Assembly (NCBI GenBank): GCA_034678405.1
Contig: JAXDBW010000030.1
Coordinates: forward strand, 1-7,204
Length of the DNA stretch: 7,204 bases
Direction: 5' to 3'
Origin: JAXDBW01 sp034678405
Lineage (GTDB): Bacteria > Patescibacteriota > Patescibacteriia > UBA10025 > JAHIVO01
Shown in pieces: positions 1-3,965 of this stretch (positions within the stretch are counted from its first letter, which is position 1; every line of letters starts with the position of its first letter). Made by a program: the position numbers and the translations under genes. The notes beneath the pieces are model-generated. The model searched no databases and was not told the origin of the DNA. It saw nothing but the letters and a program-made list of their open reading frames with translations.

Positions 1-56
1 AAGTGAAGTGTCCCCTAGCCGAAGGCTAGGAGATCCTTCGTTTCACTCAGGATGAC
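1..56. repeat. Palindromic interspersed repeat, copy 1 (left edge cut by window)
   Basis: This stretch matches 5281-5336 at 51 of 56 positions in the same orientation. It holds a perfect 7-bp inner stem, CCTAGCC (14-20) and GGCTAGG (24-30), around a GAA loop, inside longer imperfect arms that end in GATGAC at 51-56. The first 13 bases of the left arm lie outside the window. Four of the five differences from the other copy form two compensatory base pairs in the inner stem. Repeats with GTCAtcCTGAGTGAA-like ends are known from many bacterial genomes, including uncultured lineages. I see no encoded protein, so it is a non-autonomous REP/MITE-like element. Confidence 0.85.
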
Positions 57-235
57 AGATTAAATGGTTTCAAATTCGAAATTCGAATATCGAAGCACGA
101 AACAATATCTAATATTTGAAATAATAATGAATTAAACATTTTGAGATTTCCGCATTATAGCACTAAATATTTTCATTCAAATAATTTACAATTCTCAATT
201 TCACAAATCACAAACAAATTTCAAATTCAAATAAA
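57..235. other. AT-rich flank downstream of the four-helix-bundle gene; no gene
   Basis: This non-coding stretch is very AT-rich and built from short, partly palindromic words such as AAATTCGAA, TTCGAATATCGAA, CAAATTTCAAATTCAAAT and CACAAATCACAAAC. It contrasts sharply with the GC-richer coding DNA to the right. Similar AT-rich, TTCGAA-containing flanks are familiar beside stand-alone genes of the 23S rRNA intervening-sequence protein family, so I read it as part of that cassette. I see no promoter, RNA gene or clear terminator in it. Confidence 0.6.
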
Positions 236-289
236 TTAATTATTCTTATTTAAGATTGCTGAAAATATCTTGATCAGCTCTGTTGCTTC
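236..289 (-). pseudogene. Orphaned C-terminal codons of the four-helix-bundle gene, behind an in-frame TAG
   Basis: Immediately after the TAG at 290-292 the same frame continues as EATELIKIFSAILNKNN and ends in TAA (236-238). This reads as the usual last helix of the family, where a Gln commonly precedes the E-A-T-E-L stretch; CAG to TAG is one transition. With one residue at the TAG, the restored protein would be 120 aa, within the family's normal length of about 115-125 aa. The segment is therefore the lost C-terminus and not an independent gene. Confidence 0.75.
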
Positions 290-598
290 CTAAGTGAGTG
301 GCAGTATAACTGATGCTTTATCCTGATTTGATTCGATAAGTAAATTTAACCAATACCTGGTTTCTTTCGTTTCTTTTCTACAAATCTTGATACGATGGTA
401 AAAGTCTTTCTTGCTGACAGCCTCATTTGTCTCTATGTAATTAGCACCAACTGAACCGGATGAACGAATTACTTGGTCTGCAAGTTTAAAATTAATTGGA
501 TTCTTCAGCAAATCCTTGCACAGCGACAAAACAGATTTTGAAAACTCAAACGTCCGCTCTTCCAGATCATATTGCTTTATCTGCGTTGTTTTAGTCAT
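290..598 (-). CDS. Four-helix-bundle protein (23S rRNA intervening-sequence family), cut by a nonsense codon
   Basis: The 102-aa product carries the family signature: YDLEERTFEFSKSV near residue 10, LADQVIRSSGSVGANYIETNEA at about 39-60, then SKKDFYHRIKICRKETKETRYWL to about residue 84. Members of the S23/TIGR02436-type family form small four-helix bundles. They occur either inside 23S rRNA intervening sequences or, as here, alone in AT-rich cassettes; their biochemical role is not settled. The last helix is missing because the frame meets TAG at 290-292, and the expected residues follow in frame (236-289). The ATG at 596-598 sits at the usual family start, but no Shine-Dalgarno sequence precedes it. 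It is probably a recently broken gene, or a shortened product that may not fold. Sequencing error is the other simple explanation. Confidence 0.85.
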   Translation of the reverse strand: MTKTTQIKQYDLEERTFEFSKSVLSLCKDLLKNPINFKLADQVIRSSGSVGANYIETNEAVSKKDFYHRIKICRKETKETRYWLNLLIESNQDKASVILPLT

Positions 599-657
599 TT
601 GACCATTGATAATTAATACATTATTTGATCAATTGAAATTTGATAATTGGTCATTAA
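599..657. other. AT-rich 5' flank of the four-helix-bundle gene
   Basis: These 59 bases separate the sensor stop codon from the four-helix-bundle start. They are strongly AT-rich, with repeated words (TTGATAATTAAT and TTGATAATTGG) and an imperfect inverted repeat around GACCATTGATAA and TTATCAAAT on the two strands. Any promoter for the small gene must lie here or upstream; TATTAAT/TATCAAT words are present but no convincing -35 box. Composition places it with the cassette and not with the sensor gene. Confidence 0.5.
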
Positions 658-2097
658 TCAAAGTTCTCCTTTCTCCTGCATCACTCTGATTCTCTCCATG
701 GCATACGAATACTGCAGGGCGCTTGCCAGCGTAAACCCAATCTCCTCCCGCAGTTTGGTGAGGAACTGGATGTCCTGGACAGTAAACGCCTCTCTACTAT
801 CTCGCTCCCCGACGGTCAGGAGTCCATACAGCCCATCCTCATGCACAAACGGCATGACAATCGACACTTTCTGCTTTTTCATTTCTTTCTCTACTTTTTG
901 TAAGGCATCCCGCTCAAATTCTCCATCTCGTTCATCAATCATATGGGGAATTTCTTCGCGTACTATCGGATCACGATATTTCTGAAAATAGCGCACCATA
1001 TCATTATCTCGAGAAATTCGATCGCCTCCATTGCCATAGCTCACCAATTCCTCCCCTGGCTTCCCGAGATACACGTGTGCTTCTCCGACGTCCAGGAATC
1101 GTCTGGTCTGGGCCGTCACTAGCTTCGCCAGGGCTGCCGTATCTGACTGCTCACTGATATCTCGTTTCAGTTCAGCAACAGCGAGGTCAATGCTCTTTCG
1201 CCCTTTAAACATTTTATTAATCACATACTCCACACCTTTCTTCACGGGGATAAATCCTGCCACGGTGATTAATATTAATACCGCCGCGGTCCAGCCCGCT
1301 GACGTATTCCATGACTCTTCGATGGTTGTCCGCAAATTTAATATTAGAAGCGTATAAAAAGCCAAAGAGAGTCCGAGAGAAAATAGATATAAAAGTCCTT
1401 TTCTTAGAATAAACCGCAAATCCAAAAATCGATATTTAATAATCGCAAAGCCAACCACAAGAATAAACAGTACTGAGGCGTTGTCCATCAAATTACTGGT
1501 AATATAGTTCAAAGGACCTATAATATTTCCGATCAAGCTTTCAGTTAAAAGAATGGCGATAGAAAAGGAATAGCCCCAGATAATGTAAAATAGTTGCTTT
1601 TTATAAACTCCTTCAGCTTTCAAATATTTCCGAATAAATAAAGGTACTGCAATTACTACAAAATATGATACTAATACTAAAATATAGAGAGAATACAAAG
1701 GCCCGGCTCGAAAGTCTCTGAAATCAGTAACTGTAAAAACAAGATCTGGAAATAATGCTAGAATCGAAACTATAACTGTAGGAGCGAGTATTAAAATTTC
1801 ATGTAAGAGGTTAATTTTATGACTTTTTTTAGGGAAGTGGAGAGCAAAGCTAACAATAAAAGCCGCTACAAAAGGTGCTATGAAGTAATTAATGTGAGCA
1901 AGTATTGTTGCGGTCTGAATGCTATGTACTTCAACATCAAAAAGGTAAGAGTCAATAATCCAAATCAGCCCAGCAATCAGTAGAAGGAAAAACCTTTTAT
2001 TAGCATCATTTTGGTGTAATCTCTTTCCAACTTGAAACAAAACCCATGTATATAAGGCAAGGTTTGTAATTGATATGAGGTAGAGTAATGCTCCCAT
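658..2097 (-). CDS. Membrane sensor with 7TM-type N-terminal region and GAF domain, no output domain
   Basis: The 479-aa protein starts with about seven hydrophobic helices (roughly residues 4-23, 36-53, 63-86, 100-117, 134-154, 168-190, 206-220), resembling the 7TM region of histidine-kinase sensors. Two more follow at about 233-253 and 268-284. A charged linker (FKGRKSIDLAVAELKRD, 297-313) leads to a GAF-like domain at about 315-460, with MPFVHEDGLYGLLTVGERDS and the closing helix FLTKLREEIGFTLASALQYS. In relatives a HisKA/HATPase or similar output domain follows this helix. Here the protein ends as MERIRVMQEKGEL, so it can sense but shows no means of signalling by itself. It may act through a partner or be a truncated kinase; the AT-rich cassette begins at its stop codon. 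The start at 2097 lacks a Shine-Dalgarno sequence and lies about 30 bases from a predicted transcription start. Confidence 0.8.
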   Translation of the reverse strand: MGALLYLISITNLALYTWVLFQVGKRLHQNDANKRFFLLLIAGLIWIIDSYLFDVEVHSIQTATILAHINYFIAPFVAAFIVSFALHFPKKSHKINLLHEILILAPTVIVSILALFPDLVFTVTDFRDFRAGPLYSLYILVLVSYFVVIAVPLFIRKYLKAEGVYKKQLFYIIWGYSFSIAILLTESLIGNIIGPLNYITSNLMDNASVLFILVVGFAIIKYRFLDLRFILRKGLLYLFSLGLSLAFYTLLILNLRTTIEESWNTSAGWTAAVLILITVAGFIPVKKGVEYVINKMFKGRKSIDLAVAELKRDISEQSDTAALAKLVTAQTRRFLDVGEAHVYLGKPGEELVSYGNGGDRISRDNDMVRYFQKYRDPIVREEIPHMIDERDGEFERDALQKVEKEMKKQKVSIVMPFVHEDGLYGLLTVGERDSREAFTVQDIQFLTKLREEIGFTLASALQYSYAMERIRVMQEKGEL

Positions 2098-2101
2098 ATG
2101 C

Positions 2102-2127
2102 GCCGTCGCTAATTTATGAGCCGTCGC
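2102..2127. repeat. Direct repeat of GCCGTCGC in the sensor gene leader
   Basis: The octamer GCCGTCGC occurs at 2102-2109 and again at 2120-2127, 18 bases apart, in the short stretch between the predicted transcription start and the sensor start codon. It could be a pair of half-sites for a regulator or a small chance duplication. There is no further evidence. Confidence 0.3.
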
Positions 2128-2133
2128 AGTTTT

Positions 2134-2161
2134 AGTGTACTACCTTACCCCCGTGGGTCAA
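2134..2161 (-). promoter_or_regulatory. Sigma70-like promoter of the sensor gene
   Basis: On the minus strand TTGACC (2161-2156) is followed after 16 bases by TACACT (2139-2134). This matches the -35 consensus at 5 of 6 positions and the -10 at 4 of 6, including the key first T-A and last T. Transcription would start near 2127, giving a leader of about 30 bases before the ATG at 2097. Confidence 0.5.
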
Positions 2162-2317
2162 TGCTCGCAACCCCCTCCCCTGTGGATAAATAGGGTGGGC
2201 AGGTTTGCATAAATGCATTAGTATATGGTTTCTGCCCTTTTCCGAAAACAAAGATCTCCTATTACCCTGCCTGCAGGCTGCGCTACACGTTTCCCCTCCC
2301 CCCGTGTGCGCTACACC

Positions 2318-2338
2318 CCCTGCGGCAGGGCTTTTTTT
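2318..2338 (+). terminator. Terminator-like hairpin T1
   Basis: CCCTG (2318-2322), loop CGG, CAGGG (2326-2330), then C and seven T (2332-2338). The stem is short but GC-only apart from one pair and is followed by a clean T-run, so it acts only on plus-strand transcripts. The upstream RNA it would end is undefined: I see no clear promoter between 2098 and 2300. Confidence 0.45.
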
Positions 2339-2365
2339 ATCCTGCATGAGCGCTATACTATACAT

Positions 2366-2496
2366 AGATATAGATCTTTGGTTGTTTTCCGATTCGACGT
2401 TCCAGGCTGGTGAGCCGCAGTCCACTCAGACAGTGCTCATGGATGAGCACACTCGCATATCCCCGGATGTTGGGAAGACATCCGGGGTATTTTTTT
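2366..2496 (+). ncRNA. Candidate small RNA B
   Basis: A -10-like TATACT (2354-2359) lies 16 bases after the T-run of T1 and has no good -35. A start near 2366 would give an RNA of about 130 nt ending at terminator T2. It contains GGCT-GGTG-AGCC (2406-2417) and a perfect 7-bp hairpin, GTGCTCA/TGAGCAC with loop TGGA (2433-2450), before the terminator stem. I do not recognise an RNA family. The 5' end is a guess. Confidence 0.25.
2461..2496 (+). terminator. Strong intrinsic terminator T2
   Basis: A perfect 10-bp stem, CCCCGGATGT (2461-2470) with ACATCCGGGG (2478-2487), has a 7-base loop and is followed by TA and seven T (2490-2496). There is no A-run on the left side, so it works for plus-strand transcription only, although both flanking protein genes are on the minus strand. 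Confidence 0.75.
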
Positions 2497-2504
2497 GGTA
2501 TACT
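2496..2504 (+). promoter_or_regulatory. Extended -10 promoter for candidate RNA C
   Basis: TGG-TATACT (2496-2504) is an extended -10 element directly overlapping the end of the T2 T-run. AAGACA (2475-2480) at 18 bases is a weak -35. Transcription would start near 2511. Confidence 0.35.
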
Positions 2505-2510
2505 GGAGAG

Positions 2511-2641
2511 GCAAGCGTTTCTATAACGCCCAATGCTCTTCCCACTCCTCTCTTTGGAGTGTTCCCAACGAAACCGCCTACCCCTCTCTCCTCGCCTATC
2601 ATCCACTTCCAGACACGAGGCACCAGGGGTAGGCCTTTTTT
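2511..2641 (+). ncRNA. Candidate small RNA C with three hairpins
   Basis: From the predicted start near 2511 to the T-run ending at 2641 there are about 130 nt that fold into three consecutive hairpins. H1 is GCGTT/AACGC (2515-2529). H2 is CACTCC/GGAGTG with loop TCTCTTT (2543-2561). H3 is the long terminator hairpin (2576-2634) with an inner CCTCG/CGAGG stem (2590-2594 with 2616-2620). The density of stems and the clean ends are typical of a structured regulatory RNA. I recognise no family. Confidence 0.35.
2576..2641 (+). terminator. Intrinsic terminator T3 with long loop
   Basis: GCCTACCCCT (2576-2585) pairs perfectly with AGGGGTAGGC (2625-2634), followed by C and six T (2636-2641). The 39-base interior holds a second 5-bp stem, CCTCG/CGAGG. 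The big interior makes it look like the last domain of a structured RNA as well as a terminator. Confidence 0.6.
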
Positions 2642-2650
2642 CTATTTGGA

Positions 2651-2678
2651 TTGACGTCATGCATGAAGCATGTTATAC
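2651..2678 (+). promoter_or_regulatory. Sigma70-like promoter for candidate RNA D
   Basis: TTGACG (2651-2656), 16-base spacer, TTATAC (2673-2678); the -35 matches consensus at 5 of 6 positions. The spacer contains the near-palindrome CATGCATGAAGCATG. It lies 10 bases after the T-run of T3. Transcription would start near 2685. Confidence 0.55.
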
Positions 2679-2684
2679 CAGACA

Positions 2685-2860
2685 CGCCAACTGACTGTAA
2701 TAACGCTCTTCACCATTAAACAAAGAGGTGCTCTTCCAAAAAAAACTAAAGCCGCCGCCATTGTGTTGGACTGGGACAATCATATTCGTCGCACCCTCCA
2801 TAGTGCGCAGCGCATACTTTTGCCAGCCCGGTTCTGTGAATGCAGGACCGGGTATTTTTT
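2685..2860 (+). ncRNA. Candidate small RNA D
   Basis: A transcript of about 175 nt is framed by a good promoter and terminator T4. Near its 5' end AAGAG (2723-2727) can pair either with CTCTT at 2706-2710 or with CTCTT at 2731-2735, so two hairpins exclude each other. Further stems are ATTGT/ACAAT around 2760-2781 and TGCG-CAG-CGCA near 2804-2814. GCTCTTCC (2730-2737) also occurs in candidate RNA C (2535-2542). No family is recognised and no reading frame looks protein-like. Confidence 0.35.
2827..2860 (+). terminator. Intrinsic terminator T4
   Basis: CCCGGTTCTG (2827-2836) pairs with CAGGACCGGG (2843-2852) over 10 positions with one T-G wobble and loop TGAATG, followed by TA and six T (2855-2860). 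It is directional for the plus strand. Confidence 0.75.
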
Positions 2861-2872
2861 ATTACTAGCCGT

Positions 2873-2908
2873 GGCGAGATTGACAATTCTCGCCCAGGAG
2901 ACTACAGT
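2873..2908 (+). promoter_or_regulatory. Promoter with -35 box inside an operator-like dyad
   Basis: A perfect TTGACA (2880-2885) with a 17-base spacer and TACAGT (2903-2908) gives a good sigma70 promoter. The -35 box is framed by a perfect 7-bp inverted repeat, GGCGAGA (2873-2879) and TCTCGCC (2888-2894). A dyad centred on the -35 is where a repressor would sit. Transcription would begin near 2915, at the foot of terminator hairpin T5, so the product would be only about 40 nt. Confidence 0.5.
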
Positions 2909-2915
2909 ATAGGCG

Positions 2916-2953
2916 GAAACGACCACTGGCCCACGGTGGTTGTTTCTTTTTTT
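2916..2953 (+). terminator. Strong intrinsic terminator T5
   Basis: GAAACGACCACTG (2916-2928) pairs with CGGTGGTTGTTTC (2934-2946) over 13 positions with two wobbles and loop GCCCA, followed directly by seven T (2947-2953). It is directional for the plus strand and lies back to back with the minus-strand terminator at 2961-3010. This indicates real converging transcription at this point. Confidence 0.8.
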
Positions 2954-2960
2954 ATATACT

Positions 2961-3010
2961 AAAAAAACCGCCCGCCCGCCTCGGCTCAGCCGGAGGCGAT
3001 GGCGGGCGGG
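2961..3010 (-). terminator. Intrinsic terminator of the ftsI-murF-DUF5667 unit
   Basis: On the minus strand CCGCCCGCC pairs with GGCGGGCGG as a 9-bp outer stem. An inner stem, GCCTC/GAGGC plus GGC/GCC, lies within it, and seven T (2967-2961) follow. It lies about 45 bases past the DUF5667 stop codon, the expected place for the end of the operon transcript. On the plus strand no T-run follows, so it is one-directional. Confidence 0.8.
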
Positions 3011-3056
3011 CCCCACTACTCACTGAGGGGGCGGCGGAAATATACGTATAGCTCAG

Positions 3057-3917
3057 CTAATCATTCTCCACTTCACTATCGGTCGTCGGCTCTGATTCTT
3101 GATCCTCGGCTGTGTTTACGTTTTCGTTCTGGTTCTCATTGGTATTCTCATTGACTTCATCTGATGAGCTGTTAGCGTTTGCATTACCATTCCCATTGTT
3201 GATAACGCCACGCTCTTGCAACTGGTTGCGAATTTCTAGCTGGACATCTTCTTTTTGGTTCTGCACCTGTTCTTCGACCTTATTCTTAAATTCCTCTACC
3301 TTATCCTGGCTGTTTGACTGGAGATGCTCGATGGCGTTTTTCACTCCGTTCGCAGAATGCTCGATGGCATTGAGAATGCCGGCCTTGCCCTGTTCCGGTA
3401 CCTGCTCATACACCCGCTGCAATACTTCCTGCTGGTGCTCCTGGATCATCTCAAAGCGCTCAAGCAATTCCGCTGCCCGCTCTGCATCGGTCTCTTGCAG
3501 TTTTTCTACGCGCTCCTGGAAACGCTCCATGTGCTGAGCGTATCGATCGAGGTGTCGCTCGGCCAAATCCACCTTCCCCTTTTCGATTAGTTTCTCTGCC
3601 TCGGCGATCCGCTTCAGTGCCAGTGTCTGCTCGAGCTCGGCTTTCTTTTCATTATTAAAAGTGAAGAACAGCTGCACATCTTCCCACCACCGCTTTACGA
3701 CGAAGAGCGGATTATCCGGCAGTGTCCCGGGATCCTCGAGTAGGGCGTTCAGCTGATCCTCCAGGGCAGTATCGATTGATGTATTAGTATTGGCGTTGGT
3801 GTTGACGACAGTGTTAGTATTGTCGTTTACGTTCGCGTTATCATTTGTCTGGGCAGCCACCACAAATGGCAAGGCCAGGATGATGGTTCCCGCGGCAAAT
3901 AGTCGTATATATCGCAT
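3057..3917 (-). CDS. Secreted DUF5667-like coiled-coil protein
   Basis: The 286-aa protein begins with a signal peptide (RYIRLFAAGTIILALPFVVAA, cleavage probably near residue 22), so it is exported. An Asn/Thr-rich linker spans about 24-47. The conserved block GTLPDNPLFVVKRWWEDVQ (64-82) with KKAELEQTLALKRIAEAEKL is the hallmark of DUF5667, common in Patescibacteria. It is followed by long charged helices to about residue 236, likely a coiled coil, with an AIEH motif repeated at 184-187 and 195-198. A second low-complexity tail rich in Asn, Glu and Ser fills 239-286. The gene starts 48 bases after murF and ends before a strong terminator, so it is probably co-transcribed with cell-wall genes. 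An envelope or surface role is inferred; the molecular function is unknown. AGGTA-N7-TACCT forms a small hairpin just before the ATG. Confidence 0.85.
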   Translation of the reverse strand: MRYIRLFAAGTIILALPFVVAAQTNDNANVNDNTNTVVNTNANTNTSIDTALEDQLNALLEDPGTLPDNPLFVVKRWWEDVQLFFTFNNEKKAELEQTLALKRIAEAEKLIEKGKVDLAERHLDRYAQHMERFQERVEKLQETDAERAAELLERFEMIQEHQQEVLQRVYEQVPEQGKAGILNAIEHSANGVKNAIEHLQSNSQDKVEEFKNKVEEQVQNQKEDVQLEIRNQLQERGVINNGNGNANANSSSDEVNENTNENQNENVNTAEDQESEPTTDSEVEND

Positions 3918-3965
3918 AGGTATATCGGTTACCTAATTATGTGATGTAATAGTACCAAATGACGG

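Larger units (their letters stand above)
2098..3056. other. 959-base region without a protein gene; series of plus-strand hairpins, terminators and promoters
   Basis: Open frames here run through hairpins and T-runs and have no family resemblance, so I call no protein gene. On the plus strand there are five terminator-like hairpins (ending 2338, 2496, 2641, 2860 and 2953), several promoter-like boxes just behind them, and further hairpins: GGGCAG/CTGCCC (2197-2202 with 2232-2237) and GTGCTCA/TGAGCAC (2433-2450). GCGCTACAC is repeated at 2280-2288 and 2308-2316. I looked for tRNA T-loops, the SRP RNA GGAAGGGAGCAG-type core, RNase P and tmRNA conserved words and found none. The arrangement suggests several short plus-strand RNAs. 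Confidence 0.55.

Noticed and set aside
290..292. Genome-wide reassignment of TAG to an amino acid
   Set aside because: TAG ends murF and the DUF5667 gene at natural family ends, and there is no other in-frame TAG within the other genes; a single mutation is simpler.
2205..2654. A 149-codon open frame on the plus strand through the gene-free region
   Set aside because: It runs through three terminator hairpins and their T-runs, has a low-complexity Pro/Phe-rich translation with no domain resemblance, and lacks a ribosome-binding site.
3041..3050. Perfect palindrome TATACGTATA behind the DUF5667 stop codon
   Set aside because: It is short, has no paired -35 and no partner element, so it could be chance.
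2098..3056. A known housekeeping RNA (tmRNA, RNase P, SRP RNA, 6S or tRNA) in the gene-free region
   Set aside because: I could not find the conserved words or T-loop of these RNAs on either strand; a covariance-model scan would be decisive.
3112..3537. Plus-strand open frame of 141 codons opposite the DUF5667 gene
   Set aside because: It is a Ser/Cys/Trp/Phe-rich mirror of the coiled-coil gene's codons; the minus-strand protein has a signal peptide and conserved block.
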